From contig NZ_VFVL01000001.1 of the NCBI RefSeq assembly GCF_006442815.1, positions 310,001 to 374,000 on the forward strand: a stretch of DNA of 64,000 nucleotides, given 5' to 3'. This DNA comes from Mesorhizobium sp. B2-4-3 (lineage in GTDB: Bacteria > Pseudomonadota > Alphaproteobacteria > Rhizobiales > Rhizobiaceae). The notes below the pieces were generated by a model, which had not been told where the DNA came from, did no database searches, and was given only the letters and a program-made list of their open reading frames with translations. Positions 8,577 through 18,337 of this stretch are shown here, piece after piece. Position numbers and translations under genes: made by a program. The number at the start of each line of letters is the position of its first letter. Position 1 is the first letter of the stretch.

Positions 8577-9623
8577 CTAGTTCCCCGAAGCGGGAAAAAT
8601 CGCCTCCAGCCGGCCCGCGACCCGCGGCTTGAGCGCTCCGTCGAGCGCCTCGACCGGCACAAGCCGCTCATGATTGCCTGCCCGCAGCCGCATGAAGAAA
8701 TGCATCTTGTAGGCGGCGATGGCGCCGCACGTGGCCGGATCGGCGCTGACATCGACGACGAATATCGAGCCGACGCGTGCCGGCCATGGCAGTCTGGCAA
8801 GGGCGGTGCCGAGAAAATCGCCGAGCCCATAGGCGACGAGGCTGTCGCCGATGCGCTCGATGGGCTGCACGACATGGGCGTGATGCCCTGCGATCAGCCG
8901 GGCGCCGCGATCCGCCAGTCGCCTCGCCAGCGACCGCGTGGCCGACCGTGGAAAATGCCGGAACTCCCAGTCCCAGTGCGGCACCGCGCAAAGCAAGTCG
9001 ATGCCGGAAGCGTCGCGCGGCCATTCGGCGGGATCGCTGCGCATCGAGATGCGTTCCTCGAACGGCGCGGCGTTCGTGTTGCGCCACAGCGTGAAGGCCG
9101 CAAAGCCGATCGTCAGCGATCCGGCCGCATGACGCTGGACCGGTCCGCCCGCAACCGTGCCGATGGTTCGGATCCCGAGCCGGTTCAGCGCCGCGCGCGT
9201 TTCCTCGAAACCGGCAATCCCCTGGTCGAGCGCATGATTGTTGGCCAGCGACAGCACGAGCCTGTCGCGCGCGATGCCGGCGGTTGCAAGCGCATCGGCC
9301 AGGAAGCGCTCGCCCATCGCGTGATGCGTGCCGAGCCAGGTGCCCATGACCGCGCGCGGGCGTTCGACGATCGGGCTTTCGCAATTGCCGACCACGAGGT
9401 CGGCGGATGAAAGCAGCGCGGCGATCGCCGGATCGCATTCCGGCGCATCGCGATTGGCGACCGCCGAAATGTCGCCGATAAACGCCAGCCGCACCTTCCG
9501 CATGGGCTGCGGATCGATCACCGTCGCCGCCGGCGCCGAGAAACCGTCCCGGTCGCCGGCAAGCGACGGTCTCAGCAGGCGCGGCAGCCACGACAGTTTG
9601 TAGGAAAGCGGATAATTCGACAC
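8577..9623 (-). CDS. CapA family protein (poly-gamma-glutamate synthesis CapA-like, metallophosphoesterase fold)
   Basis: A 348-residue protein with the PGA_cap motifs in order: FIGDIS, VGNCESPI, SLANNHALDQG, HWDWEF, AGHHAHVVQPIE and YGLGDFLG. These form the di-metal site of the calcineurin-like CapA fold. CapA proteins take part in poly-gamma-glutamate capsule formation, but many rhizobial homologs stand alone, as here, without CapB/CapC. The start is uncertain: GTG codons at 9623 and 9629, or an ATG at 9503 right before the first motif. It is divergent from the next gene. Confidence 0.83.
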   Translation of the reverse strand: MSNYPLSYKLSWLPRLLRPSLAGDRDGFSAPAATVIDPQPMRKVRLAFIGDISAVANRDAPECDPAIAALLSSADLVVGNCESPIVERPRAVMGTWLGTHHAMGERFLADALATAGIARDRLVLSLANNHALDQGIAGFEETRAALNRLGIRTIGTVAGGPVQRHAAGSLTIGFAAFTLWRNTNAAPFEERISMRSDPAEWPRDASGIDLLCAVPHWDWEFRHFPRSATRSLARRLADRGARLIAGHHAHVVQPIERIGDSLVAYGLGDFLGTALARLPWPARVGSIFVVDVSADPATCGAIAAYKMHFFMRLRAGNHERLVPVEALDGALKPRVAGRLEAIFPASGN

Positions 9624-9768
9624 GGACACGTCCAGTTTCGCCCTGTGTAGACTGTCTGACGGTCCGGTTGAAGCCGGCCGCCGTTCCGAAAGCGGGCTCG
9701 CAGATCGGCACGGGCCGGAGGACGCCTCGAGCCAAATACGTGTATGCTCGCGGCATGAGTGGAGGGCA

Positions 9769-11025
9769 ATGACGATGTGTAGAGCGATCCTTGCAGCAGC
9801 CTTGTTTGTATTCCTGCCTGCGTCCGTCGCCTGGGCGGAGATGCCGGACGCGGCCAAGTCCCTGTTCGAGGCGAAGAGCGTGGCCGACCGCAACACGGTG
9901 CTGTCGACGCTGGAGGCGGCAGCGGCCAAGGACCCAGCCTCGGCCTATGCGGCCGGCGCCGGCGAATTCTTCACAGCGCTCGAGCTCCTCGCCGGCGGTC
10001 TGCATCGCCACGGTTTCGAGAGCCCGAAATCCTTCATGCTGCCGCTGATGCAATTGCCCGTGCCGGACAATCCCAACCCGCAACCGCTGACCTACGAAGA
10101 CTTCCGCGCCATCCTGGTCGCCTTCCGTGACCGGCTGGAGAAATCCGCCGCCACGCTCGGCTCCGTGCCGGCCGATGCCGATATCGGCATGGTCGTCGAC
10201 CTCACCCGCGCCGGCATCGATCTCAACGAAGACGGCACGATTGCGCCGGACGAAAGCTTCGCCGCGATCATGGCCTCGCTCTCGCGCGGCGGCATCGACA
10301 CCGGCAATGCCGCGCCTTCGCTCACCTTCCGCTTCGACCGCGCCGACGGCTTCTGGCTGCAAGGCTACGCCGAATTCCTGATGGCGCAGGCCGATTTCTG
10401 GCTGGCGCATGATTTCCGCAATGCCTTCGACGGCTCGTTCCACATGCTGTTCCCGCGCGCCAAGCTGCCGCTGCAGGACGCGCTGGTGCCGCTGGACGGC
10501 GGCATGAGCGGCAACATGTTCGCTTCGGAATGGCGCTTCGCCGACTTCATCTCGCTGGTGCATCTCGTCAACTGGCCGGTGATCGAGCCGGAACGCCGGC
10601 AGGCCGCGCGGCGCCACCTGCTGGAGATGATCCGGCTGTCGCGCGAGGACTGGAAAGCGATCCTGGCCGAGACCGACAATGACCGCGAATGGCTGCCGGG
10701 ACCGCAGCAGAAAGGCGTCAATCCGCTGACCGGCCTCGAGGTCGGCGAGGAACAGGTGCAGGCCTGGCTCGCCACGTTGACCGTGGCCGAGGATCTTCTC
10801 GAAGGCCGCGCGCTGCTGCCGCATTTCCGCATCACCGGCAAGGGCATCAACATGAAGCGCTTCTTCGACGAGCCGAAACCTTTCGACCTGGTCCTTTCGA
10901 TCACCGGCCCCGGCATCGCGCCCTATCTCGAAAGCGGAAAGATCCTCACCAGCGACGATTTCGACCAGATCCAGCGCGAGTTCGGCGGCGCCGGCTTTTT
11001 GACTTTCGCGCTGTGGTTCAATTGA
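9769..11025 (+). CDS. Exported conserved protein with an EF-hand-like calcium loop
   Basis: A 418-residue protein with a signal peptide (MTMCRAILAAALFVFLPASVAWAE, cleavage near 23-24), so it is probably periplasmic. Residues 151-162 read DLNEDGTIAPDE, a good 12-residue EF-hand loop with acidic residues at positions 1, 5 and 12 and Gly at 6. No other known domain is visible; the remainder looks helical. The start has GGAGGG immediately ahead. It shares an upstream region with the divergent CapA-like gene. Similar proteins are annotated as hypothetical in rhizobia; function unknown. Confidence 0.75.
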   Translation: MTMCRAILAAALFVFLPASVAWAEMPDAAKSLFEAKSVADRNTVLSTLEAAAAKDPASAYAAGAGEFFTALELLAGGLHRHGFESPKSFMLPLMQLPVPDNPNPQPLTYEDFRAILVAFRDRLEKSAATLGSVPADADIGMVVDLTRAGIDLNEDGTIAPDESFAAIMASLSRGGIDTGNAAPSLTFRFDRADGFWLQGYAEFLMAQADFWLAHDFRNAFDGSFHMLFPRAKLPLQDALVPLDGGMSGNMFASEWRFADFISLVHLVNWPVIEPERRQAARRHLLEMIRLSREDWKAILAETDNDREWLPGPQQKGVNPLTGLEVGEEQVQAWLATLTVAEDLLEGRALLPHFRITGKGINMKRFFDEPKPFDLVLSITGPGIAPYLESGKILTSDDFDQIQREFGGAGFLTFALWFN

Positions 11026-11040
11026 GGAACGCAGTCTTGG

Positions 11041-11211
11041 GTTCCTCGCCCCCATGAAATGGGGGAGAGCTGGCTCGGCGACGCCGAGACGGAGAGGGGG
11101 CGCCGGTTCCGGCGGCGAAAGCGCCTCGAAGAGAAGGGCTTACGCCTTACGAAACCCCCTCTCCGTCCGCTTCGCGGACACCTCTCCCCGCCTCTGGCGG
11201 GGGCGAGGAAC
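11041..11211. repeat. Long inverted repeat, family D, copy 1 (intergenic 11026-11535)
   Basis: Perfect 13-base terminal arms (GTTCCTCGCCCCC and GGGGGCGAGGAAC) enclose about 145 bases with internal inverted segments (GACGGAGAGGGGG against CCCCCTCTCCGTC). The design matches the element at 51996-52143. It lies in the 510-base gap before uvrB; the rest of that gap (11212-11535) holds the uvrB promoter region and nothing else I can identify. Confidence 0.72.
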
Positions 11212-11535
11212 CGAACCTTCGAGGTCGACATCATCCCCCTAGCTATCGTCAGAAAATAGCACCCTGATAAAGCACCGCTTCCGCCTCCTCTGGCGCGAAG
11301 CGCCGCGCCAAGGTGCGGGCGCCGTCTGGTCTGGCCGGTGGATGGACCGAAGGCCCGCCGTGCCGCCGCCATCGCCGCGGCGCTTGCCTCGACCGCGACA
11401 GCGGACGCCGGCGATCTCCGGCTCACTACGTCATGACGCCTCTCCTGACAGCCTTCTGTCAGCAGCGTCCGCGCGCGGCCGGCGCCGCTTCACTCGGCTC
11501 TTTCCATTTTGGCCGAGTCCTCCCATATTCGGGTC

Positions 11536-14500
11536 ATGGCCAGACATCCCGACAAGAAGACGCCTCCGCCGGCGCAAGATGACGCGCCGAAGCGGCGCAG
11601 TCCGCTGACGGAATTCCTCGATGCCGCCGAGCCGCTGAAGCCCGGTGGTTTTGGCGAGGCGCCGCAAGCCGACTTTTCCGGCGCGCCGCTGACCGGCTCG
11701 ATCTCCGATTGGGCCGGGCAGATCGAGCGCGAGGCGGAAAAGCAGCCGAAGGCAAAATCGGCAAAGAAGATACCCGAGCGTTCCGCGGCCCCCGGCCGCA
11801 CGGCGCGCGGCACCTCGATGGGTGGCGCCGCCTCGGCGCGCGAGCGCACCGCGGCCGGCCTCAATCCGATCGCCGGCCTCGACGTCTCGCTGGAAGAAGC
11901 CGAGACGATGACGTCCAGCGGCGTGACCGCCACGGTGGCAGCACTGTCGGCACTGATCGAATCCGGCAATCCCCTGCACAAGGACGGCGTGCTTTGGACG
12001 CCGCACCGCCCCGAGCGCCCGGAAAAGTCCGAAGGCGGCATCGCCATCAAGATGGTGTCGGATTTCGAGCCGGCCGGCGACCAGCCGACCGCAATCAAGG
12101 ATCTCGTCGAAGGCGTCGGCAGCAACGACCGCACCCAGGTGCTTCTCGGGGTCACCGGCTCCGGCAAGACCTTCACCATGGCCAAGGTGATCGAGGAAAC
12201 GCAGCGTCCTGCCCTGATCCTGGCGCCCAACAAGACGCTTGCCGCGCAGCTCTATGCCGAGTTCAAGAAATTCTTCCCCGAAAACGCGGTCGAGTATTTC
12301 GTCTCCTACTACGACTATTACCAGCCGGAGGCCTATGTGCCCCGGACCGACACCTTCATCGAGAAGGAATCCTCGATCAACGAGCAGATCGACCGCATGC
12401 GCCATTCGGCGACGCGTTCGCTGCTCGAGCGCGACGACGTCATCATCGTCGCCTCGGTGTCCTGCATCTACGGTATCGGCTCGGTCGAGACCTATACGGC
12501 GATGACCTTCCAGATGCAGGTCGGCGACCGGCTCGACCAGCGCGCGCTGCTCGCCGACCTCGTCGCCCAGCAATACAAGCGCCAGGACATCAATTTCGTC
12601 CGTGGCTCCTTCCGCGTGCGCGGCGATACCATCGAGATCTTCCCGGCCCACCTGGAAGACCGCGCCTGGCGCATCTCGATGTTCGGCGACGAGATCGAGT
12701 CCATCACCGAGTTCGACCCGCTGACCGGCCAGAAGACCGGCGAGCTGAAAAGCGTCAAGATCTACGCCAACTCGCATTATGTGACACCGCGCCCGACCTT
12801 GAATCAAGCCATCAAGTCGATCAAGGAAGAACTCAAGCTTCGCTTGCAAGAGCTTGAAAAGGCTGGCCGCCTGCTGGAAGCGCAGCGGCTGGAGCAGCGC
12901 ACCCGCTTCGACCTGGAGATGCTTGAGGCGACCGGTTCCTGCGCCGGCATCGAGAATTACTCGCGCTATCTCACCGGACGCCAGCCGGGCGATCCGCCGC
13001 CAACCTTGTTCGAATACATTCCCGACAACGCGCTGGTCTTCATCGACGAGAGCCATGTCACCGTGCCGCAGATCGGCGGCATGTATCGCGGCGACTTCCG
13101 CCGCAAGGCGACGCTGGCCGAATACGGTTTCCGCCTGCCTTCCTGCATGGACAACCGGCCGCTTCGCTTCGAGGAATGGGACGCCATGCGCCCGCTCTCC
13201 GTTGCGGTTTCGGCGACGCCGGGCGGCTGGGAAATGGAGCAGTCTGGCGGCGTGTTCGCCGAGCAGGTCATCCGCCCGACCGGCCTGATCGACCCGCCGG
13301 TCGAGGTGCGTCCCGCCAAGAGCCAGGTCGATGACGTCGTCGGCGAGATCCGCGACACGACGAGGGCCGGCTACCGCACGCTGGTCACCGTGCTGACGAA
13401 GCGCATGGCCGAGGACCTCACCGAATACCTGCATGAGAACGGCATCCGCGTCCGCTACATGCATTCCGACATCGACACGCTGGAGCGCATCGAGATCCTG
13501 CGCGACCTGCGCCTCGGCGCCTTCGACGTGCTGGTCGGCATCAACCTGTTGCGCGAAGGCCTCGACATTCCCGAATGCGGCTTCGTCGCCATCCTCGATG
13601 CCGACAAGGAAGGTTTCCTGCGCTCGGAAACCTCGCTGATCCAGACCATCGGCCGCGCTGCCCGTAACGTCGACGGCAAGGTCATCCTCTACGCCGACCA
13701 GATCACCGGCTCGATGGAGCGGGCGATGGCGGAGACCAACCGTCGCCGCGAGAAGCAGATGGAGTGGAATGCCGCCAACGGCATCACGCCGGAATCGGTC
13801 AAGTCGCGCATCGCCGACATTCTCGACTCGGTCTACGAGAAGGACCATGTCCGCGCCGACATCTCGCAGTTCACCGACAATGCCGGGGCGATGATTGGCA
13901 ACAACCTGAAAACCCATCTCGAGGCGCTCGACAAGCAGATGCGCGACGCCGCCGCCAATCTCGACTTCGAGAAGGCGGCGCGCGTCCGCGACGAGATCAA
14001 GCGGCTGCGCGAGATGGAGCTTGCCATCTCCGACGATCCGCTGGCGCGCGAGGTGGAAGGGCAAAGTCCTGCATCGGGCCGCGAGAAGGGCAAGCACAAC
14101 AAGGGCGTCGCCAAGCATCGCACGGCCGAGGAACAGGAGCGTTTCCGCAAGCTCGATGAAGCGCGTGCCGCCGAGGAAGCGGCGAAGGCTGCCCGGCCCA
14201 ACCTGTTCCGCAAGCCGCATCTGGACGAGATGGGCGCCGACGGCGCCGTGCCGGTGAAGAAGCCGCTCTTCGCCAAGCCGTCGATCGACGACATGGGTCC
14301 CGGCACCGACATGCCGACCCCGGCCGGCGCGGTGTCGCGTTCGCTGTTCAAGAAGCAGTCAGCGCAGGAAGCGCACGGTTCCGATTTCGGCATTCCCGGC
14401 GACCGCACCAAGCCCCTGTTCCGCAAGAACTCGCTTGACGAGATGACCGTGCGCCGCACCGAGAAGCCCGTCGAAGGCAAGAAGCCGGCGAAGCCGCAGC

Positions 14501-14670
14501 CGATCTCCCCCCTTGTGGGGGAGATATCCGGCAGGACAGAGGGAGGTGCGAAGGAACGCGACGACAAGCCCATCGTCCGCCAGCGCGCCGGCATCGGTTC
14601 CTACGAGGATCCAGCCGACGAGCGCCGCCAGAAACGCCGGCCGGGCAAGACTGGTCGGCCGGGGCAGTAG
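11536..14670 (+). CDS. uvrB: Excinuclease ABC subunit B with long N- and C-terminal extensions
   Basis: UvrB is the damage-verifying helicase-like subunit of nucleotide excision repair. Seen here: Walker A GVTGSGKT near residue 205, the beta-hairpin [10 protein letters not shown] near 258 that clamps DNA, the DESH box near 502, helicase motifs through [12 protein letters not shown], and the UVR domain ([21 protein letters not shown]) near 811-831 that contacts UvrA/UvrC. At 1044 residues it is well above the usual ~670: there is a disordered N-terminal extension of about 170 residues and a C-terminal tail of about 200. The tail holds four LF(R/A/K)K..-type motifs (about 889-970) and a palindromic repeat translated in frame (about 990-1009). 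The start is the ATG after TTCGGGTC. Confidence 0.95.
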   Translation: MARHPDKKTPPPAQDDAPKRRSPLTEFLDAAEPLKPGGFGEAPQADFSGAPLTGSISDWAGQIEREAEKQPKAKSAKKIPERSAAPGRTARGTSMGGAASARERTAAGLNPIAGLDVSLEEAETMTSSGVTATVAALSALIESGNPLHKDGVLWTPHRPERPEKSEGGIAIKMVSDFEPAGDQPTAIKDLVEGVGSNDRTQVLLGVTGSGKTFTMAKVIEETQRPALILAPNKTLAAQLYAEFKKFFPENAVEYFVSYYDYYQPEAYVPRTDTFIEKESSINEQIDRMRHSATRSLLERDDVIIVASVSCIYGIGSVETYTAMTFQMQVGDRLDQRALLADLVAQQYKRQDINFVRGSFRVRGDTIEIFPAHLEDRAWRISMFGDEIESITEFDPLTGQKTGELKSVKIYANSHYVTPRPTLNQAIKSIKEELKLRLQELEKAGRLLEAQRLEQRTRFDLEMLEATGSCAGIENYSRYLTGRQPGDPPPTLFEYIPDNALVFIDESHVTVPQIGGMYRGDFRRKATLAEYGFRLPSCMDNRPLRFEEWDAMRPLSVAVSATPGGWEMEQSGGVFAEQVIRPTGLIDPPVEVRPAKSQVDDVVGEIRDTTRAGYRTLVTVLTKRMAEDLTEYLHENGIRVRYMHSDIDTLERIEILRDLRLGAFDVLVGINLLREGLDIPECGFVAILDADKEGFLRSETSLIQTIGRAARNVDGKVILYADQITGSMERAMAETNRRREKQMEWNAANGITPESVKSRIADILDSVYEKDHVRADISQFTDNAGAMIGNNLKTHLEALDKQMRDAAANLDFEKAARVRDEIKRLREMELAISDDPLAREVEGQSPASGREKGKHNKGVAKHRTAEEQERFRKLDEARAAEEAAKAARPNLFRKPHLDEMGADGAVPVKKPLFAKPSIDDMGPGTDMPTPAGAVSRSLFKKQSAQEAHGSDFGIPGDRTKPLFRKNSLDEMTVRRTEKPVEGKKPAKPQPISPLVGEISGRTEGGAKERDDKPIVRQRAGIGSYEDPADERRQKRRPGKTGRPGQ
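14503..14525. repeat. Palindromic repeat fragment inside uvrB, family D-like
   Basis: ATCTCCCC/GGGGGAGAT arms around CTTGT form a hairpin within the coding sequence. In the uvrB frame this region plus the following bases is read as [15 protein letters not shown], a peptide typical of translated rhizobial palindromic repeats. A related hairpin lies just past the gene at 14681-14702. Confidence 0.65.
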
Positions 14671-14680
14671 CGCCTTTTCC

Positions 14681-14702
14681 TTCTCCCACAAGGGGAGAAG
14701 AC
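14681..14702. repeat. Hairpin/palindromic repeat after uvrB (intergenic 14671-15002)
   Basis: CTTCTCCC and its complement GGGGAGAAG form a stem around ACAA. It matches the terminal arms of the family D element at 51996-52143 and may be its degraded partner. It could also stop uvrB transcription, though it lacks a U tract on the plus strand. The remaining 300 bases hold no recognisable gene. Confidence 0.5.
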
Positions 14703-15002
14703 AAGCGCTCCACCGTCGCCGCTTGAAGCGGACCACTTGCCTCCGCCCCTCCCCCGGTGTACCTCATGCCAACTCGAACATCTGGAAAGGAGGGCTGCGT
14801 GAACTACTGTCACCACCGTCAGCGCGGCCCTGTCTGTGCCCTGCGAGCTTGCTTGCAGGGCTGACCAGGACGGTCCGGGTTTTCCCGCTTCGATTTTTGG
14901 TCTGCCCTTCGTGGTGCCGCTGAACTTGGCCTGATGGCCTGTCGGCGCACCGTCAAAGTGCATCACAGCCCGAGTTCCTACGGGCAGACCAGAGAAATCG
15001 AC

Positions 15003-16529
15003 ATGGCCCTGATCAGCCTCAAATCCCTCGGCGTCACCATGAATGCGCCGCTTTTTTCCAATCTCGACCTCATCATCGGCGCCGGCGACCGGCTCGGCAT
15101 CGTCGCGGCCAATGGCCGTGGCAAATCCACCTTGCTCAAATGCCTGGCCGGCGAATTCGAGGCCACCACCGGCGACATCACCCGCTCGCGCGGCCTGCGC
15201 GTCGGCCATGTCGAGCAATCCGTCCCCGACGCGCTGCTCGACCGCAGCTTCCATGACGTCGTTGCCGATGCCTTGCCGCCCGAACAGCGCGACAGCGAGC
15301 TCTGGCGCGTCGGCGTGGTTCTCGACTCGTTCGAGATGCCGGAAGACATGCGCGGCCGGCCGATGCGCGCTCTGAGCGGCGGCTGGCAGCGTCTGGCGCT
15401 GATCGCGCGTGTCTGGGTCACCGATCCCGACGTGCTTCTGCTCGACGAGCCGACCAATCATCTCGACCTTGCCAGGATCAGCCAACTCGAGACATGGCTC
15501 AACGCGTTGCCCCGCGAGGTGCCGGTGATCATCGCCAGCCACGACCGCGCCTTCCTCGACGCCGCCACCAACCGCACGCTGTTCCTGCGTCCGGAGGACT
15601 CACCGGTGTTCGCCTTGCCGTATTCGCGCGCCAGGCAGGCCCTCGACGAGGTCGATGCGGCAACGGCACGGAAGTTCGAGCGCGACATGAAAATCGCCCA
15701 GCAGCTGCGCAAGCAGGCCGCTAAGCTGAACAATATCGGCATCAACTCCGGCAGCGACCTTTTGACGGTGAAGACCAGGCAGCTCAAGGAGCGGGCGGAG
15801 AAGCTGGAAGATGCAGCCGTAGCAGCGCATCGCGAGCGCTCGGCCGGCGCGATCCGGCTCGCCAACCGCGGCACTCACGCCAAGGTGCTGATCACGCTGG
15901 AGGACGCGGCGGTCGAAACGCCCGACGGCACGTTGCTGTTCAGGACCGGCCAGTGCCATATCTGCCAAGACGACCGCATCGTGCTGCTTGGCCGCAACGG
16001 CGTCGGCAAGACCCGCTTCATCGCGATGATCCGCGACGCCGTCGCCGAGCTGGGTTCGGTCGCGAACGTCAAGGTGACGCCCTCGACCGCGCTCGGCTAC
16101 AGCGATCAGGCGTTGTCGGGCATCGATGGCGACGACACGCCGCTGGCGATGCTCTCGCGCCGCTTCGATGTCGGCGAGCAGCGCGCCCGTTCGCTGCTCG
16201 CTGGGGCCGGCGTCGCCATCGAAATGCAGGAGCGCAAGATCGGCCTTCTGTCCGGCGGACAGAAGTCGAGACTGATGATGCTGGTACTGCGGCTCATCCA
16301 TCCCAATTTCTATCTGCTCGACGAGCCGACCAACCACCTCGACATCGACGGTCAGGAAGCGTTGGAGGACGAATTGCTGAAGCATCAGGCGAGCTGCCTG
16401 CTTGCCTCGCATGACCGCTCCTTCATCCGCGCCGTCGGCAACCGCTTCTGGCTGATCGACAGGTGGCGGCTGACCGAAGTCGACGACCCGGAAGCGTTCT
16501 TCCGCTCCGTCGCCGAAACGCCGAACTGA
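15003..16529 (+). CDS. ABC-F family ATP-binding protein
   Basis: A 508-residue cytoplasmic ATPase with two ABC domains and no membrane segments. The first has Walker A NGRGKST near 36-42, signature LSGGW near 124 and Walker B LLLDEPTNHLD near 145. The second has GRNGVGKT near 330, LSGGQKSR near 416 and LLDEPTNHLD near 440. A helical linker rich in Arg/Lys/Glu lies between them, as in ABC-F proteins that act on the ribosome E site. The ATG at 15003 is chosen because it begins the first beta strand (MALISLKS). Which ABC-F subgroup it belongs to is not clear. Confidence 0.9.
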   Translation: MALISLKSLGVTMNAPLFSNLDLIIGAGDRLGIVAANGRGKSTLLKCLAGEFEATTGDITRSRGLRVGHVEQSVPDALLDRSFHDVVADALPPEQRDSELWRVGVVLDSFEMPEDMRGRPMRALSGGWQRLALIARVWVTDPDVLLLDEPTNHLDLARISQLETWLNALPREVPVIIASHDRAFLDAATNRTLFLRPEDSPVFALPYSRARQALDEVDAATARKFERDMKIAQQLRKQAAKLNNIGINSGSDLLTVKTRQLKERAEKLEDAAVAAHRERSAGAIRLANRGTHAKVLITLEDAAVETPDGTLLFRTGQCHICQDDRIVLLGRNGVGKTRFIAMIRDAVAELGSVANVKVTPSTALGYSDQALSGIDGDDTPLAMLSRRFDVGEQRARSLLAGAGVAIEMQERKIGLLSGGQKSRLMMLVLRLIHPNFYLLDEPTNHLDIDGQEALEDELLKHQASCLLASHDRSFIRAVGNRFWLIDRWRLTEVDDPEAFFRSVAETPN

Positions 16530-16543
16530 GAGACGATACATCT

Positions 16544-16586
16544 GCCGGGCCGGCATTCGAAGCAATGCCGGCCCGGCAATACTTTT
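16544..16586 (+). terminator. Intrinsic terminator after the ABC-F gene
   Basis: A 13-base stem (GCCGGGCCGGCAT / ATGCCGGCCCGGC) around an 8-base loop is followed by AATACTTTT. It lies 15 bases past the ABC-F stop codon. Confidence 0.8.
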
Positions 16587-16640
16587 CCATCTGCTAAAAA
16601 AGGAGCATCTTGAATTGCTCAGCCATGGAGGGAACGGGCC

Positions 16641-17030
16641 ATGCGTGCAGTGGAAATCGTCAGCAATCTCTACAAGGCCTATGCGGACCGCGACATCGAG
16701 GGCGCCTTGTCGCGGTGCGCCGAGGATGTCGTGTTCCGCTGGATTGCCGATCCCCGGCAATCGCGTCATGCCGGCACCGCGCATGGCAAGCAGGAATTCC
16801 TCGCCAGGCTCCTGGCGCTCGACGATGACTTCGAATACCGGCACTTCGTCCCGGTCGAGATCATCGACGGCGGCGACAAGGTCGCGGCACAAGTCGAGAT
16901 CCACATGACGCGCCGCGCCACCGGCGAGGAGCTCATCATGCGCACCGCCAATTTCTGGACGGTGCGCGACGGCGAGATCATCGAGATGGTGGAATATTAC
17001 GACACCGCGCTCGCGGCGTCGGTGTTCTGA
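16641..17030 (+). CDS. SnoaL-like / NTF2-fold (nuclear transport factor 2 family) protein
   Basis: A 129-residue single-domain protein with the SnoaL/ketosteroid-isomerase-like pattern: an N-terminal helix (VEIVSNLYKAYADRDIEGALSRCAEDVVF), a central G-rich turn with GTAHGKQEFLARLL, and C-terminal strands ending RTANFWTVRDGEIIEMVEYYDT. Members are small cone-shaped enzymes or binding proteins with varied substrates, so no reaction can be assigned. It is a single gene flanked upstream by a terminator; a GGAGG-like site (GGAGGGAAC) precedes the ATG. Confidence 0.83.
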   Translation: MRAVEIVSNLYKAYADRDIEGALSRCAEDVVFRWIADPRQSRHAGTAHGKQEFLARLLALDDDFEYRHFVPVEIIDGGDKVAAQVEIHMTRRATGEELIMRTANFWTVRDGEIIEMVEYYDTALAASVF

Positions 17031-17122
17031 AAAAAATCGAGGCGATCTGTCGGATCGCCGATTGCCGCCTCGTCCTTGGGATGCCGACACGATGATGCCG
17101 GCATCAACCAGGGAGAGACATC

Positions 17123-17305
17123 ATGTCGGTACTGTCATCCATCGGCCGTCTTGCCAACCGCTATGCCCAGGCGCGCGCCCGTCATCGCAGCGAGCGCATC
17201 CTGCTTTCGCTGCCCGCCGAGCTGCGCAAGGACATCGGCTTTCCGGAGATTTTCGAAACGCGGGAAAGCCGCCGTGCCGCTACCTTCTCGGCGAAGGTCC
17301 TATAA
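17123..17305 (+). CDS. DUF1127 domain-containing small protein
   Basis: A 60-residue basic protein. Its C-terminal half (ERILLSLPAELRKDIGFPE) matches the DUF1127 pattern L..L....L.DIG. Alphaproteobacterial DUF1127 proteins are small Arg-rich proteins, some of which help regulate RNA turnover and phosphate or carbon responses. A strong site (GGGAGAG) lies ahead of the ATG. It is probably monocistronic. Confidence 0.82.
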   Translation: MSVLSSIGRLANRYAQARARHRSERILLSLPAELRKDIGFPEIFETRESRRAATFSAKVL

Positions 17306-17450
17306 AGTGGCATATCCAATGCGATTGTTCTCCGGTCGCCCGGACTGCCGGGAACCGGCCCTTTAAGAAATTTTCGGGAGGCATGTAGGACCGCCGCCGG
17401 TTCGTCCGTCCTTGGGTGGCCAGATCAACCCCGTGAAGAGGAACACGAGA

Positions 17451-17867
17451 ATGAACGACCAGACCCCGCCCCGTGCCAAGGTCCTTGGCGGATTGACCCC
17501 CTACCTGCAGGTCGACGGCGCCATCAAGGCCGCCGAATTCTACAAGCAGGCTTTCGGCGCGGAGGAAGTTTTCGCCTATCCGCCGGACGACAAGGGCCGC
17601 ACCATGCACATCCATCTCTATGTCAACGGCTCGACGCTGATGCTGGGCGATGCCTATCCCGAGCACGGCCACCCGCACCAGGCGGCGCAGGGCTATACGT
17701 TGCAGCTCCATCTCGGCAGCGACGATATCGATGCCTGGTGGAAACGAGCGGTCGATGCCGGCTGCGAGGTCGTCACCCCGCTGCAGGTGATGTTCTGGGG
17801 CGACCGCTGGGGCCAGGTGAAGGACCCCTTCGGCATCGCCTGGGCGATGAATGCGCCGGTGAAGTGA
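17451..17867 (+). CDS. VOC family protein (PhnB/glyoxalase-like)
   Basis: A 138-residue protein with the vicinal oxygen chelate fold, PhnB-like subgroup: GLTPYLQVDGAIKAAEFYKQAFGAEEVF at the start, MHIHLYVNGSTLMLGDAYPEHG in the middle and MFWGDRWGQVKDPFGIAWAMN at the end. The group is related to glyoxalase I and bleomycin-resistance proteins, but PhnB-like members often lack a known activity. The ATG at 17451 follows GAGGAACACGAG; an in-frame start 39 bases upstream is less likely. A terminator follows the gene. Confidence 0.85.
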   Translation: MNDQTPPRAKVLGGLTPYLQVDGAIKAAEFYKQAFGAEEVFAYPPDDKGRTMHIHLYVNGSTLMLGDAYPEHGHPHQAAQGYTLQLHLGSDDIDAWWKRAVDAGCEVVTPLQVMFWGDRWGQVKDPFGIAWAMNAPVK

Positions 17868-17911
17868 TTTCCTAGCGAGCAGGCGTCGCCCCGAAGGTGA
17901 CGCGCTCACTC

Positions 17912-17949
17912 GCGCCGGGTCGTTCCCCGCCGACCCGGCGCTTGTTTTT
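17912..17949 (+). terminator. Intrinsic terminator after the VOC gene
   Basis: An 11-base perfect stem (GCGCCGGGTCG / CGACCCGGCGC) with an 8-base loop is followed by TTGTTTTT. It separates the VOC gene from the DUF1428 gene. Confidence 0.85.
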
Positions 17950-17966
17950 CACCAAGGAGTCTCATC

Positions 17967-18320
17967 ATGTCCTATGTCGATGGTTTCGTGCTTGCCGTGC
18001 CGAGGGCAAATCTCGATGACTACAAGAAGCTGGCCAATACCGCAGGCCCGATATGGATGGAGCACGGCGCGCTCTCCTATGTCGAATGCGTCGGCGATGA
18101 CGTGCCCTATGGCGAGCTGACCTCGTTCCCGCGCGCCGTTCAAGCCAAGGACGACGAGGTCGTCATCTTCGCCTGGGTCGTCTACGAGTCCAGGCAGAGC
18201 CGCGACGCGGTCATGGCCAAGGTGATGGCCGACGAGCGTCTCAAGATGGACTGGTCCGCCATGCCCTTCGACGGCAAGCGCATGATCTTCGGCGGCTTCC
18301 AGCCGTTCTTGGAGCTGTAA
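17967..18320 (+). CDS. DUF1428 family protein (YbaA-like)
   Basis: A 117-residue protein starting MSYVDGFVLAVPRANLDDYKK and ending RMIFGGFQPFLEL, the diagnostic ends of DUF1428. The central ERLKMDWSAMPFDGKRM segment is also typical. The fold is a ferredoxin-like dimeric alpha-beta barrel; the family has no established reaction. AAGGAG stands eight bases before the ATG. It is isolated by the upstream terminator. Confidence 0.88.
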   Translation: MSYVDGFVLAVPRANLDDYKKLANTAGPIWMEHGALSYVECVGDDVPYGELTSFPRAVQAKDDEVVIFAWVVYESRQSRDAVMAKVMADERLKMDWSAMPFDGKRMIFGGFQPFLEL

Positions 18321-18337
18321 GGGTACAGCCTATCGCT

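Noticed and set aside
8668..11055. A 795-codon minus-strand frame
   Set aside because: It runs across the CapA-like gene in another frame and antisense to the EF-hand gene; its Arg/Ala/His-rich composition is that of a shadow frame.
11431..14220. A 929-codon frame on the minus strand opposite uvrB
   Set aside because: It is the antisense of uvrB in high-GC DNA; the protein has no domain pattern and the plus strand clearly encodes UvrB.
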